From positions 3,100,001-3,164,000 of the forward strand of contig NZ_CP034767.1 of the NCBI RefSeq assembly GCF_004005995.1: DNA of 64,000 nt, given 5' to 3'. The position numbers and the translations under genes were made by a program. The notes beneath the pieces are model-generated. The model was not told the origin of the DNA and made no database searches. It was given only the letters and a program-made list of their open reading frames with translations. This document shows, one piece after another, positions 9,453-18,423 of the stretch. Each line of letters opens with the position of its first letter. Position 1 is the stretch's first letter. The DNA is from Devosia sp. 1566 (GTDB lineage: Bacteria; Pseudomonadota; Alphaproteobacteria; Rhizobiales; Devosiaceae).

Positions 9453-10430
9453 TTAGGTCGGCTGCACGAGCCCGGCGTCGACGAGCGGCCGGATCGCCTC
9501 GATCTCACGGGCAACGGTTTCGCGCATTTCGTCCGGTGTGTTCAGGACAGGCGCCACGCCGAGCGAAACCAGCAGCGCCTGCGATTCCGCCAATTTGCTC
9601 CAGGTCTTGAGCGTATCGTTGATCTTGCTGATGATCTCGGCCGGCATGCCCTTGGGGCCAACAATACCAAACCATAGGGTTTGCTGATAACCGTCAAACC
9701 CCTGCTCGGCAACGGTTGGCACATCCGGAAGCTCGCCCATGCGCTGGGCCGAGGTGACCGCAAGGGCCTGCAGCTTGCCGGCCTTGATATGCGCAAGGTA
9801 GTTGGCCGGGGCGTCGGCGGAAAAATCTATGTGCCCGCCAAGCAGGTCGGCGGCCAGAGGCGGCGAGCCCTTGTAGGGGACGTGGTTGATTTCCACTCCC
9901 GCCTGTTGGCCAATGATGGCAGCACAAATGTGACCCTTGGTGCCGGCGCCGGGATTGCCGATATTGACCTGCCCCGGATTGGCTTTGGCATAGGCGATCA
10001 ACTCCGGCAGCGTCTTGGCTGGGGCGTTCATGCTGGCAGTCAGCAGCGCCGGGCTTTCGGCAAAAACCGTAATGGGCTCAAAATCAGCTTCCGGGTCATA
10101 GGCAAGGTTGGTTTGCACCACCTTGTTCGCCGCCAGGGGTGCGCTGCCGCTTACCAGGATAGTGTAACCATCCGGCGCGGACCGCGCGAGCTTGCCACCG
10201 GCCAGCGCGCCAGCGGCACCAGCAATATTCTCAAGCACGAATTGCTGGCCGTATTCTTTGGTCAGGATATCGGCAACGAGGCGCGCAAGGATGTCGCTGG
10301 TGCCGCCCGGCGGATAAGCTGAAAGAACTGTAACCGGCTTGCTGGGCCAGCTATCTTGCGCGAACGAAATTCCTGTTGAGGCCAATAGTCCTGCGGTACC
10401 GCCAAGGACGATAAATTCGCGTCTTTTCAT
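9453..10430 (-). CDS. tctC: Bug/TctC-family tripartite tricarboxylate transporter substrate-binding protein
   Basis: Periplasmic binding protein of 325 aa for a TTT-type carboxylate importer. A twin-arginine-like signal begins MKRREFIVLGG and ends near FAQ at about residue 25. The mature region has the family's WPSKPVTVLSAYPPGGTSD start, the GGKLARSAPDGYTI stretch and the NHVPYKGSPP loop that holds the ligand carboxylate. ATG 10430 follows GGAGGGAAAC. It is the last gene of a long minus-strand operon that also carries the TctA and TctB membrane subunits, so the transporter is complete. The ligand is an unknown carboxylate. Confidence 0.92.
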   Translation of the reverse strand: MKRREFIVLGGTAGLLASTGISFAQDSWPSKPVTVLSAYPPGGTSDILARLVADILTKEYGQQFVLENIAGAAGALAGGKLARSAPDGYTILVSGSAPLAANKVVQTNLAYDPEADFEPITVFAESPALLTASMNAPAKTLPELIAYAKANPGQVNIGNPGAGTKGHICAAIIGQQAGVEINHVPYKGSPPLAADLLGGHIDFSADAPANYLAHIKAGKLQALAVTSAQRMGELPDVPTVAEQGFDGYQQTLWFGIVGPKGMPAEIISKINDTLKTWSKLAESQALLVSLGVAPVLNTPDEMRETVAREIEAIRPLVDAGLVQPT

Positions 10431-10531
10431 GTTTCCCTCCTGCACGCCCTCTTCGATTGTTTGGGCTTGGCTGGAGCGATACTTAGCGCATAGCTACAGC
10501 AGCAGGTATTCAACAAGCCGCCCATTCCACC

Positions 10532-11164
10532 TCACGAAACAGGTCCCTCGCCTGCCAACCACTGCTCTTCGTTGGCATGAAAGTCCGCGAGTTCCTCCGG
10601 TCGGTCATCACCAAGCAGGTCCTGGTTGACCATCACGCCACGGCTGCGCTGGATATAGGTGAGAAACTTGTAGGAGGGCCGCATGGTGTCGAGCAAGGCG
10701 CGGTCGATCGGCAGCGGGTCAGACGCGAGCGTGGGCGCCATCACGTCACGCTCGAAAAAGACGTGGAAGCTAGCCAACTTCCAGTCGCCACCCTCGCATA
10801 TAGCGCGGGAGAAGAACCGGCAGAATACCTGGAAGTCGACGTCCACCCCTTCGAGCTTGGCCCGGTTGAAGATCATGGCCGGGCTTTCGATTGTGGCGCG
10901 GTTCCCAATGATCTGAGCAAAAGCGGGAAACACCCAATGCTTGCTGTTGCCGGTGTTGCTCATCCACTTGCGCGTTGCCGCGACATAGGCGTCGCCCCCT
11001 CTGCCGTCGTACCAGCTAGTGCGGACATAGGCGTCACGATGAAAGCACGCAGCCATCACATCGAACCGGCGCTGGTCGCGCGCAAAGCGTTCGCGGCGTA
11101 CCAGGTCGAACAGCACCGCACGGTTGAGATAGTCGCCCTCACCTTGGCCGACGTTAATTTGCAT
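10532..11164 (-). CDS. SnoaL-like / NTF2-fold protein
   Basis: Protein of 210 aa with a SnoaL-like cone fold (nuclear transport factor 2 superfamily): an N-terminal RAVLFDLVRRERFARDQRRFD helix, then CFHRDAYVRTSWYDGRGG. Members act as hydratases, isomerases or dehydratases on small ring substrates. It sits between the TctA and TctC genes, so it probably belongs to the same catabolic route as the adjoining ALDH, SDR and aldolase. ATG 11164 follows GAGGACCAGTC. The reaction cannot be named from sequence. Confidence 0.78.
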   Translation of the reverse strand: MQINVGQGEGDYLNRAVLFDLVRRERFARDQRRFDVMAACFHRDAYVRTSWYDGRGGDAYVAATRKWMSNTGNSKHWVFPAFAQIIGNRATIESPAMIFNRAKLEGVDVDFQVFCRFFSRAICEGGDWKLASFHVFFERDVMAPTLASDPLPIDRALLDTMRPSYKFLTYIQRSRGVMVNQDLLGDDRPEELADFHANEEQWLAGEGPVS

Positions 11165-11201
11165 GACTGGTCCTCGTGTTTAGTGAACGGGCGGGTTGAG
11201 G

Positions 11202-12707
11202 TCAGTCTACTTCCTGGAGCCCATCCTGCCGCACCTTTCGGAAGGCAGGCAGGAGGATCGAGACGAGGAGGACCGCTGCGATCAGCAGGGTTGCGACACT
11301 GACAGGGCTCGTGACGAAAACCGTCGCGTCTCCGTGCGAGATCAGCAGCGCACGGCGCAGATATTCTTCCGCCATGGGACCCAGGATCAATGCCAGGATC
11401 AGAGGGGCTGGCTCGGCGCCAGCCTTCCGGAAGACATATCCCAGCACGCCGAACAGGGCCATGAGGTAGACATCGAACGCGCTGTTGCGGATGCTGTAGA
11501 CGCCAATGGCGGTGAATACGCAAATCAGCGGGAATAGATATTTATAGGGCACCGAGATCAGCTTGGCCCACATGCCGACAAGCGGCAGGTTGAGGATAAG
11601 CAGCAGCAGATTGCCGATCCACATCGACACGACGAGTCCCCAGAAAAGGGCGGGTTGCTCGGTCAGGATATTGGGGCCCGGCTGCACGCCCTGGACCACC
11701 AGCGCTCCTATCATCAGAGCCATGGTCGCGGTGCCTGGCAGGCCCAGCGTCAGCATGGGGATAAAGGCGGTTTGGGCGGCAGCATTGTTGGCAGCTTCGG
11801 GCGCAGCCACGCCCTCAATGGCACCTTTGCCAAACTCTTGCGGATGCTTGGAGATTTTCTTTTCCAGCGCATAAGCTGAGAATGAAGATAGCAGCAGGCC
11901 CGCGCCCGGAAGGACCCCCAGCAGCACGCCGATGCCTGTACCGCGCATGATGGGCATTGTCATGCGCTTCCAGTCGTCCCGGGTGGGAAACAGCGAGCTC
12001 ACCTTTGCGATGGTTGCAGCCCGCGTATCCTCATTTTCCAGATTAGCCAGGACGTCGCCCAGACCGAAGATGCCAGTGGCGATGATGACGAAGTTCAGCC
12101 CGTCCATCAGGTCCGGTGAGCCGAAGGTATAGCGCGCGGCCCCTGAATTAACGTCGGTGCCGATGAGGCCCAGCAGCATGCCCAGCAGCACCATGCCAAA
12201 CCCTGTGAGCAAAGAGCCGGATGTCAGTACCATCGAGGTAACGAGACCGAGTACGATCAGCGAGAAATATTCGGTCGGACCAAAGCTGAGAGCCATGCCG
12301 GCAAGAATTGGTGCGGCGATGACGATGAAAAGAGTGCCGACCGTCCCGGCAAAAAAACTTCCGATGGCGGCTGCGGCGAGCGCCCGACCCGCCTTGCCCT
12401 GCTTGGCCATCTCGTGGCCATCAAGCGTGGTCACCACCGAGGAGGCCTCGCCGGGCAGGTTCATCAGGATCGCGGTGGTGGAGCCACCATATTGTGAGCC
12501 GTAAAAGATGCCCGCCAGCATGATCAGGGCGGTGTCGACCGGCAGCCCGAAGGTGAAGGGCAGGAGCATGGAAATGGTGGCAATAGGACCGAGGCCCGGC
12601 AACACGCCGACGGCGGTGCCCAGCAGCACGCCCGCAAAACAATATGCGAAATTTGTAAACGTGCTGGCAGTTTGTAGGCCGAGCAGCAGCCCGCTGAAGA
12701 TGTCCAT
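11202..12707 (-). CDS. tctA: Tripartite tricarboxylate transporter large permease TctA
   Basis: Large membrane subunit (501 aa, about 12 hydrophobic segments) of the TTT importer. The two internal repeats each carry the signature glycine-proline loop: GVLPGLGPIATISMLLPF near residue 38 and GVLPGAGLLLSSFSAYALE in the middle. The start is ATG 12707 after AGAGGTCGAC, nine bases downstream of the TctB stop codon, so they are co-transcribed. Together with the TctB and TctC genes it forms a complete sodium- or proton-driven carboxylate uptake system. Confidence 0.95.
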   Translation of the reverse strand: MDIFSGLLLGLQTASTFTNFAYCFAGVLLGTAVGVLPGLGPIATISMLLPFTFGLPVDTALIMLAGIFYGSQYGGSTTAILMNLPGEASSVVTTLDGHEMAKQGKAGRALAAAAIGSFFAGTVGTLFIVIAAPILAGMALSFGPTEYFSLIVLGLVTSMVLTSGSLLTGFGMVLLGMLLGLIGTDVNSGAARYTFGSPDLMDGLNFVIIATGIFGLGDVLANLENEDTRAATIAKVSSLFPTRDDWKRMTMPIMRGTGIGVLLGVLPGAGLLLSSFSAYALEKKISKHPQEFGKGAIEGVAAPEAANNAAAQTAFIPMLTLGLPGTATMALMIGALVVQGVQPGPNILTEQPALFWGLVVSMWIGNLLLLILNLPLVGMWAKLISVPYKYLFPLICVFTAIGVYSIRNSAFDVYLMALFGVLGYVFRKAGAEPAPLILALILGPMAEEYLRRALLISHGDATVFVTSPVSVATLLIAAVLLVSILLPAFRKVRQDGLQEVD

Positions 12708-12716
12708 GTCGACCTC

Positions 12717-13193
12717 TTAGATACTGGGAGCGCCCAGAGCCTGCAGCCAAGTCCCGACCAGCGGGATGGGCAGACCCAACAGCGAAACGAACAGGACGCC
12801 GCAGACAACCGAAAAGGCTGCGGCTCCACCAACGGCCTTCCAGTTCAGTTCGAACCGGATGCTGGCCATGCCAGCTCCAAGACACAGCAGGAGAACCGCA
12901 AGAGGCAATCCCAACTTGTCGAGCAGGAAGCCGAACACGCAGATCGCACCCGAGACAATGGCGATAGGCAACCAGCGCGTCAGTCCGATTGCCTCGGAGG
13001 TACCAAGGCGGGCTCGCGCCAGGATGGCAAATCCGGTTAGAGTCAGCAGAGCTGAGATGACGACCGGGAAAAAACCTGGGCCCATTCGGCCCGGCGTGCC
13101 CAGCGGATAACCGAGCGCCATTAGCAGGGCGATGATGCCGATGGCGGTGAAAAGTCCGCCCTGAACAACATCTTGCGTAATCTTCACGTGCAT
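12717..13193 (-). CDS. tctB: Tripartite tricarboxylate transporter small permease TctB
   Basis: Small membrane subunit of 158 aa with four hydrophobic segments, typical of TctB. The glycine-rich GYPLGTPGRMGPGFFPVVISALL motif lies in the first third. ATG 13193 has AGGAG very close upstream; a GTG two codons later is better spaced and may be the true start. It lies between the aldehyde dehydrogenase gene and the TctA gene in a tightly packed operon. Confidence 0.92.
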   Translation of the reverse strand: MHVKITQDVVQGGLFTAIGIIALLMALGYPLGTPGRMGPGFFPVVISALLTLTGFAILARARLGTSEAIGLTRWLPIAIVSGAICVFGFLLDKLGLPLAVLLLCLGAGMASIRFELNWKAVGGAAAFSVVCGVLFVSLLGLPIPLVGTWLQALGAPSI

Positions 13194-13223
13194 ACTCCTG
13201 AAGCTGATGCTGGTGTTCAGGCG

Positions 13224-14648
13224 CTAGCCTGGATAGCCCAGCACAGCCTTGACTTCGAGATACTCACGGAAGCCGTAGACCCCGAACTCGCGGCCGTTTC
13301 CGGACTGTTTGTAGCCGCCGAACGGCAGACTGCGATCGAATGGTGCGCCATTAAGATAAACGCGCCCTGCCCTGATGCGCTTGGCCAGTTTGAGCGCGCG
13401 CTCAGGGTCGCTGGACTGGATGAAGCCTGCCAGACCAAAGGGCGTGTCGTTGGCGATCTCGATCGCCTCCTCTTCGGTTTCGTAATTGAGGATTGAAAGG
13501 ACCGGGCCGAAGATCTCTTCGCGGGCTATGGTCATCTGCCTGGTGACATCGCCGAACACCGTCGGGTGAACGTAGTAGCCCCGGTTCATCTCGGCTGGAC
13601 GGCCAGTCCCGCCGGCGACCAGGGTGGCGCCCTCGTCGATGCCGCCCTGGATAAGCTTTTGCACCTTGTCGAACTGGCTCTGGCTGACCAGCGGTCCCAG
13701 AGTGGTCTCCGGCAGGAGCGGGTCGCCGAGGCGGATCGAGGCTACGGCGGTTCTTGCCGCATCGAAGGCGGCGTCGCGCTGCGAGACGTGGACAAGCATG
13801 CGGGTTGGCGACTGGCAGTTCTGGCCAGCATTAGTGTAGCAAGCGTGGACGCCCGCGATCACCGAGGCGCGAATATCAGCATCACGCAGGATGATGTTGG
13901 CGGACTTGCCACCCAATTCCTGTGCCACCCGCTTGACAGTTGGGGCCGCCAGCATGGCCACGCGAATGCCGGCATTGGTCGAGCCGGTGAAAGAAACGAG
14001 GTCGATCTCGGGGTGTGAGGCAAGCGCCTCCCCCACCGTGGGCCCGTCGCCATTGACCAGATTGAACACGCCGGGCGGCAGACCTGAATCATGGATGATC
14101 TCGGCAAGGATCATGGCGCTGAGCGGAGCGATTTCGCTCGGCTTCAGCACCACGGTGCAGCCGGTCGCAATGGCCGGCGCAACCTTGGAGGCCACCTGGT
14201 TGAGCGGCCAGTTCCATGGCGTTATCAGCCCACACACGCCGATGGGCTCGTGGCGCACGATGCCGGGGCTCATGCGTTCCTCGAAAGCAAAGTCGGCGAG
14301 CACACGGGCGGCTTCCTCGAAGTGGAACAGCGCGACGGTGGCCTGGCGTTCGGTGGAAAAGGTGATCGGCGAACCCATTTCCAACGTCATGGTCCGCGCC
14401 AGTTCGGGCAGCCGCGCGCGGAAGCCCGAGATAATGCCGCCAAGCCAGATCAAGCGCTGCTCGACGCTGGTCTCAGAGTAGGATGCGAAAGCGCGACGGG
14501 CTGCGCTCGCGGCGCGATCCACATCGGCAGACGAGCCCAGGCTGATCCGGCCGATGGTTTCCTCCGTCGCCGGATTGACTACGCCCAAAGTCGTGGCGCC
14601 GACGGGCTCGACCCACTGGCCATCGATATAGAAGTTCAGCTTATCCAT
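13224..14648 (-). CDS. NAD(P)-dependent aldehyde dehydrogenase
   Basis: Oxidises an aldehyde to its acid. The 474-aa protein has the full ALDH fold: PWNWPL oxyanion asparagine, FTGSTNAG cofactor loop, catalytic Glu in QELGGKSA, and the nucleophile Cys in NAGQNCQSP. The C-terminal end has LPFGGYKQSGNGREFG. I use ATG 14648, behind AGGTGG; a GTG three codons earlier is possible. It is encoded in the TTT operon between an SDR and TctB, which suggests that the imported compound, or a cleavage product of it, passes through an aldehyde. Confidence 0.93.
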   Translation of the reverse strand: MDKLNFYIDGQWVEPVGATTLGVVNPATEETIGRISLGSSADVDRAASAARRAFASYSETSVEQRLIWLGGIISGFRARLPELARTMTLEMGSPITFSTERQATVALFHFEEAARVLADFAFEERMSPGIVRHEPIGVCGLITPWNWPLNQVASKVAPAIATGCTVVLKPSEIAPLSAMILAEIIHDSGLPPGVFNLVNGDGPTVGEALASHPEIDLVSFTGSTNAGIRVAMLAAPTVKRVAQELGGKSANIILRDADIRASVIAGVHACYTNAGQNCQSPTRMLVHVSQRDAAFDAARTAVASIRLGDPLLPETTLGPLVSQSQFDKVQKLIQGGIDEGATLVAGGTGRPAEMNRGYYVHPTVFGDVTRQMTIAREEIFGPVLSILNYETEEEAIEIANDTPFGLAGFIQSSDPERALKLAKRIRAGRVYLNGAPFDRSLPFGGYKQSGNGREFGVYGFREYLEVKAVLGYPG

Positions 14649-14753
14649 GCCTGCCACCTAAGCCCGTAAGGCCGATCGCTTTCATCACTAGTGCATCATC
14701 CTCTGGTCGCAAGGCACCGGCAGCAGGCGTTCCGCCTGGCGAGGCGAACTGTC

Positions 14754-15515
14754 TCAGAGGTGCCGGCCCTCATCCACCGGCACGACGATGCCGGTGGAGC
14801 TGGTCAAATTGACGATACAGGCCACCACGGCGCGAGCCACATCGTCAGGTGTGGTGACATGGCCAAGCGGCAGCCGTTCGGCGGTCTTCTCCAGTTGCTC
14901 GAGCGTGCGTCCCGGCACAAAGCCCGTATCGACGCCAGCGGGCGAGACCGAAAACACCCGGACCTTGGGTGCCAGCACCTTGGCCAAAGCGATGGTGAGC
15001 GCATCGACACCCGCCTTGGCCGCTACATAGGCCAGGCTGCTGCCGATTCCCGTTTTTGCGGCAATTGACGAGACATTGACGATCGCTGCGCCGGTGCCGC
15101 GCTCCAGCAGGGGGCGAAAGGTTCGCATGACTGCAAATGGCCCCCGCAGATTGATCAGAACCGTTTGATCAAAAATGTCGTCGCTCAGAGCGGCGAGGTC
15201 GGCCACTGGCACAGGTGTCGTGGATCCGCCTGAGTTGACCAGCGCGTCGAGGCTGCCGAAGCGTTGCTCGATGGCAGCGGCCGCCTCGGCGATGGTCCCG
15301 CCATCCTCCATGGAGATCCGCATGGCAAGGTGGCCGCTGCCCTTTAGACCAGCAACAACTTCATTGGCAGTTTCAGCGTGGCTGTTGTAGCCAACGACAA
15401 CGGTTGACCCTAAGGCGGCAAGTCGCGCGGCGGTCGCCCGGCCGATGCCACTGCTGCCGCCAGTCACCAAAACGGTGCGTGGGACGGCGAGCGGCGGAAC
15501 ATCAATTAAATCCAT
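14754..15515 (-). CDS. Short-chain dehydrogenase/reductase (FabG-like)
   Basis: Rossmann-fold oxidoreductase of 253 aa. The cofactor motif is TGGSSGIGRA near residue 18, the NSGG motif replaces the usual NNAG, and the catalytic tetrad includes the Ser of NVSSIAAKTG and the Tyr/Lys of SLAYVAAKAG. ATG 15515 follows GGAG. It is the second gene of the minus-strand catabolic operon, 16 bases after the aldolase gene. It probably oxidises a hydroxy-acid or alcohol intermediate. Substrate unknown. Confidence 0.9.
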   Translation of the reverse strand: MDLIDVPPLAVPRTVLVTGGSSGIGRATAARLAALGSTVVVGYNSHAETANEVVAGLKGSGHLAMRISMEDGGTIAEAAAAIEQRFGSLDALVNSGGSTTPVPVADLAALSDDIFDQTVLINLRGPFAVMRTFRPLLERGTGAAIVNVSSIAAKTGIGSSLAYVAAKAGVDALTIALAKVLAPKVRVFSVSPAGVDTGFVPGRTLEQLEKTAERLPLGHVTTPDDVARAVVACIVNLTSSTGIVVPVDEGRHL

Positions 15516-15531
15516 GCCAGATCTCCGATTC

Positions 15532-16305
15532 TTACGCAGAGAAATCCTTGAGCGCCGCCGTGGCGGCGTTGCGGATGAAGCCGTGATCGCTTGAGAGCAC
15601 GATGGCTGTGGCGCCCAGGGCGGTGACGAACTCCATGTCCGGCTTGGTCGTCGGCAGCATCATGAGGGGGGTATTGGCGTCCTTGGCGGCATCAGCCACA
15701 CGGCGGACAATGTCCGCGACTTTGAGCGCGGCGTCCGGGTTGTCACGGAACGAGGCCGTCAGATCGCCCCGCCCCACAAAGAGGGCGTCGATGCCCTCAA
15801 GTTTAGCGATGTCGCCGGCCTGATCAATGGCGTCCTGATCCTCGATCATGGGGATCACGGCGATCTGACTATCCTGCAATGCCATATGCTGGACTGAACC
15901 TACGCTGCCCCAGTTGCTCGCCCGCGACAAGCCGACAAAACCTCGGCCGCCGGGAGTGTAGTGGGCAGCGCGCGCGATTGCCCGAGCTTTTTCAACGGAA
16001 GCAACATGGGGGACCATGATGCCCATCGCCCCAGAGTCGAGACAAGACAGAACATTGGCTTCGGTAAATTCAGGAATTCGAACGATCGGCGCGAGGTTTG
16101 CGGCGCGGGCAGCGAAAATCATCAGGTCGGTGATCGAGCGATCCAGCGGCGCATGCTCCTGATCGATGATGATGAAGTCGTAGCCAATCTGCCCCAGCAT
16201 TTCGATGACTTGGGTAGTTGGCAGCTTAACGAAGGTGCCAAAGAGACGCTCGCGCGCCAAAAGGCGGGCACGAAAGGTGGAGAAGTGGGGGCGCTGCTCA
16301 GACAT
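15532..16305 (-). CDS. HpcH/HpaI-family class II aldolase
   Basis: Metal-dependent pyruvate-type aldolase of 257 aa, TIM-barrel fold. Family landmarks are IGYDFIIIDQEHAPLD near residue 45, the SGAMGIMVPHV stretch, the metal-binding glutamate in IPMIEDQDAIDQ, and the DALFVGRGDL segment with its aspartate. ATG 16305 follows AGGGAACG. It is the first gene of the minus operon (aldolase, SDR, ALDH, TctB, TctA, SnoaL-like, TctC). It faces the BKACE gene across a promoter with two inverted repeats. Confidence 0.92.
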   Translation of the reverse strand: MSEQRPHFSTFRARLLARERLFGTFVKLPTTQVIEMLGQIGYDFIIIDQEHAPLDRSITDLMIFAARAANLAPIVRIPEFTEANVLSCLDSGAMGIMVPHVASVEKARAIARAAHYTPGGRGFVGLSRASNWGSVGSVQHMALQDSQIAVIPMIEDQDAIDQAGDIAKLEGIDALFVGRGDLTASFRDNPDAALKVADIVRRVADAAKDANTPLMMLPTTKPDMEFVTALGATAIVLSSDHGFIRNAATAALKDFSA

Positions 16306-16368
16306 GGATCGTTCCCTTTTGCGCACCTTCTATACGTAGACGGCAGCAGCGCGAGACGTTGAACAGGC

Positions 16369-16391
16369 GCCATTTCCCTGTGCGAAATGGC
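16369..16391. promoter_or_regulatory. Inverted-repeat operator, site A
   Basis: GCCATTTC and GAAATGGC are perfect 8-bp arms around a 7-base spacer (CCTGTGC). It lies in the divergent promoter between the aldolase operon and the BKACE gene, and matches site B in arms and spacing. Probable binding site of the IclR-type regulator encoded at 19.4 kb. Confidence 0.7.
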
Positions 16392-16401
16392 CTCGACACG
16401 G

Positions 16402-16420
16402 CGTTTCCTTGAGCGAAACG
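16402..16420. promoter_or_regulatory. Inverted-repeat operator, site B
   Basis: CGTTTC and GAAACG are perfect arms around a 7-base spacer (CTTGAGC). The consensus with site A is C-R-TTTCC-Y-TG-W-GCGAAA-Y-G. The two centres lie 31 bases apart, about three helical turns, so two dimers would bind the same face of the DNA. Confidence 0.7.
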
Positions 16421-16507
16421 GTGCCGGAATCCGGTTGCTGGTGGCAGACAGCAAGTGGGACTTAGCCCTCACCAAGCCGCCTATGCGGCCGTTCGAAGGA
16501 CCTGACC

Positions 16508-17401
16508 GTGGCCGATCCCACCATCCTCACCTGCGCGGTGACGGGCAATATCACGACCTTGGCGCAAACGCCTTATCTGCCCGTAACGCCCGAGCAGATC
16601 GCCAATGCTGGGCTTGAGGCTCTCCGAGCAGGCGCTGCAATCATCCATGTGCATGTGCGCCATGACGATGGGCGTCCTAGCATGGAACTCAAACATTACC
16701 GCGAAGTGGTCGAGCGCCTTCGTGCGGCCGATGAAGATGTGGTCATCAACCTGACTACCGGGCCGGGGCAGCGGTTCATTCCAAGCGAGGAAAACCCCAG
16801 CATTGCCGCACCCGGCACAACGCTGATGCGACCTGAACCGCGCGTGTCGCATGTGGAAGTGCTTCGACCGGAGCTGTGCAGCCTCGATTTCAATACGATG
16901 TATTCGGGCACGTCGGTGGTTATCAATACGCCGACAAACCTGTCCATCATGGCTGAGCGCATTCAGGCGGCAGGCGTTCGCCCGGAAGTCGAGGTGTTCG
17001 ACAGCGGCGACATTCAACTGCTCAACGACATGGTGCGTCAGGGCAAGCTGGAGGCGCCGGTATTCTGTCAGATCGTGCTGGGGGTACGCTACGGCGCCGT
17101 CGCCACGCCAGAAACGATGGCTTATCTCAAGAGCCTGCTGCCGGCAGGGTCAAACTGGGGTGGGTGCGGCATCGGCCGCTTTGAATATCCCATGCTGGCC
17201 CAAGCCTGGCTGCTGGGCGGCCACATCCGGGTCGGGCTCGAGGACAACATTTTCCTTGAAAAGGGCGTGCTAGCCCAAAGCAACACGCAACTGGTTGAGA
17301 AAGCGGTTCGGCTCGTGCGGGAGTTGGGCGGCCAAGTGGCTACGCCTGGCGAGGCGCGGGAAATCCTCGGACTCAAGAAGCAGGCGCCGCTTTCCGAATA
17401 G
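16508..17401 (+). CDS. BKACE-family beta-keto acid cleavage enzyme (DUF849)
   Basis: Protein of 297 aa in the 3-keto-5-aminohexanoate cleavage enzyme family. These zinc-dependent TIM-barrel enzymes condense a beta-keto acid with acetyl-CoA to give acetoacetate plus a new acyl-CoA. The N-terminal ILTCAVTGN strand, the zinc-binding HVHVRHDDGRPS motif, INLTTGPGQ and the C-terminal VGLEDN loop are all present. The start is GTG 16508. It opens a plus-strand operon with the bicupin and faces the aldolase operon. It suggests that the imported substrate is converted to a beta-keto acid. Confidence 0.92.
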   Translation: MADPTILTCAVTGNITTLAQTPYLPVTPEQIANAGLEALRAGAAIIHVHVRHDDGRPSMELKHYREVVERLRAADEDVVINLTTGPGQRFIPSEENPSIAAPGTTLMRPEPRVSHVEVLRPELCSLDFNTMYSGTSVVINTPTNLSIMAERIQAAGVRPEVEVFDSGDIQLLNDMVRQGKLEAPVFCQIVLGVRYGAVATPETMAYLKSLLPAGSNWGGCGIGRFEYPMLAQAWLLGGHIRVGLEDNIFLEKGVLAQSNTQLVEKAVRLVRELGGQVATPGEAREILGLKKQAPLSE

Positions 17402-17432
17402 TGCCTGCACAATAATCTTAGGGACAACTGAC

Positions 17433-18347
17433 ATGTATAATTCCAGCGATCCGCGATCCACCCTGTCGGGCGATAAGCCGAAGCCCGAAGCGAGCTGGGT
17501 GCACAACTCGTTCTTCGGCTCGCAACTCGCGCTGTTCTACGGCACCCCGCCCCAGATCAAGGACGCCAGTGGCGAGACCTGGATCAGCCGGGGGCAGAAC
17601 TTCGTCGTAGCCTACAGCAAGGCCTTGGAAGGCGGCGCGTTCGAGCGTACCGCGCAGGCCGACGAATACGCTGTTGTCATCCCCGATGCAGAAACGCGGG
17701 TCGAGATCACAACCGAAGCTGGCACCGAGCTGGTACCAGGATATTCGGTGGTATTCGTGCCCCCCGGCAAGAGCACTATTCGGATGCTGACGCCGGGTAC
17801 AATCGTGCGGCTGCTGACGCCGAAATCGGCGGATATGGCCAATGCCGCTTCAAATGCCGACGCCTTCGCTGACCCGCACCCCAATGTGCCGCCGTTCCAG
17901 GCTTGGCCCGAGCCTGCTGATGGGCTGAAACTGCGGTGGTACACGCTGGACGTGCCCGAGGATCCGTCGCGCTTTGGCCGTATCTTCCGCTGCACCACCT
18001 TCATGGTGAACTTCCTCACCCCCCGCGTTGGTCCGCGGGCGCGCGACAACGTCTCGCCGCACCACCACGAAGATTTCGAGCAGTGCTCGCTGGCGCTCAG
18101 TGGCGCCTTTACACACCATCTGCGCTGGCCGTGGACCACGAACATGAATGTATGGCGTGAGGACGAGCACCTTTATTGCGAGTCCCCCTCGATCTGCGTG
18201 ATCCCGCCGCCTTCGATCCATACCACGACAGCCGAAGGTCCGGAGGTGAACCAACTGGTGGACATTTTCGCGCCGCCGCGGCTGGATTTCTCGCTCAAGC
18301 CCGGCTGGGTGCTAAATGCAGACGACTACCCGCTGCCCAACGGATAG
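17433..18347 (+). CDS. Bicupin-like protein of unknown function
   Basis: Protein of 304 aa with two cupin-like halves. The N-terminal half contains QADEYAVVIPDA and VVFVPPGKS. The C-terminal half has the better metal site, SPHHHEDFEQCSLALSG near residue 205, with IPPPSIHTT as motif 2. ATG 17433 follows AGGGACAACTG; earlier in-frame starts lie within the BKACE gene. It is 31 bases downstream of BKACE and a strong terminator follows. I do not recognise a named family. A role as isomerase or ring-opening enzyme in this pathway is only inference. Confidence 0.8.
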   Translation: MYNSSDPRSTLSGDKPKPEASWVHNSFFGSQLALFYGTPPQIKDASGETWISRGQNFVVAYSKALEGGAFERTAQADEYAVVIPDAETRVEITTEAGTELVPGYSVVFVPPGKSTIRMLTPGTIVRLLTPKSADMANAASNADAFADPHPNVPPFQAWPEPADGLKLRWYTLDVPEDPSRFGRIFRCTTFMVNFLTPRVGPRARDNVSPHHHEDFEQCSLALSGAFTHHLRWPWTTNMNVWREDEHLYCESPSICVIPPPSIHTTTAEGPEVNQLVDIFAPPRLDFSLKPGWVLNADDYPLPNG

Positions 18348-18368
18348 CGAGGGCCGAGCCGTAGACAC

Positions 18369-18402
18369 GAAAAAGCCGGGGCATCAGCACCCCGGCTTTT
18401 TC
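18369..18402. terminator. Bidirectional rho-independent terminator
   Basis: GAAAAAGCCGGGG and CCCCGGCTTTTTC pair perfectly over 13 bp around an 8-base loop, with T-runs on both strands. It lies between the convergent bicupin and DUF6282 genes and serves both. Confidence 0.9.
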
Positions 18403-18423
18403 TATTAGGTAGTGGCTCCCGCC

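Noticed and set aside
10577..11302. 241-codon plus-strand frame
   Set aside because: Mirror of the SnoaL-like gene; no recognisable domain.
13891..14481. 196-codon plus-strand frame
   Set aside because: Mirror of the aldehyde dehydrogenase, which has all catalytic residues.
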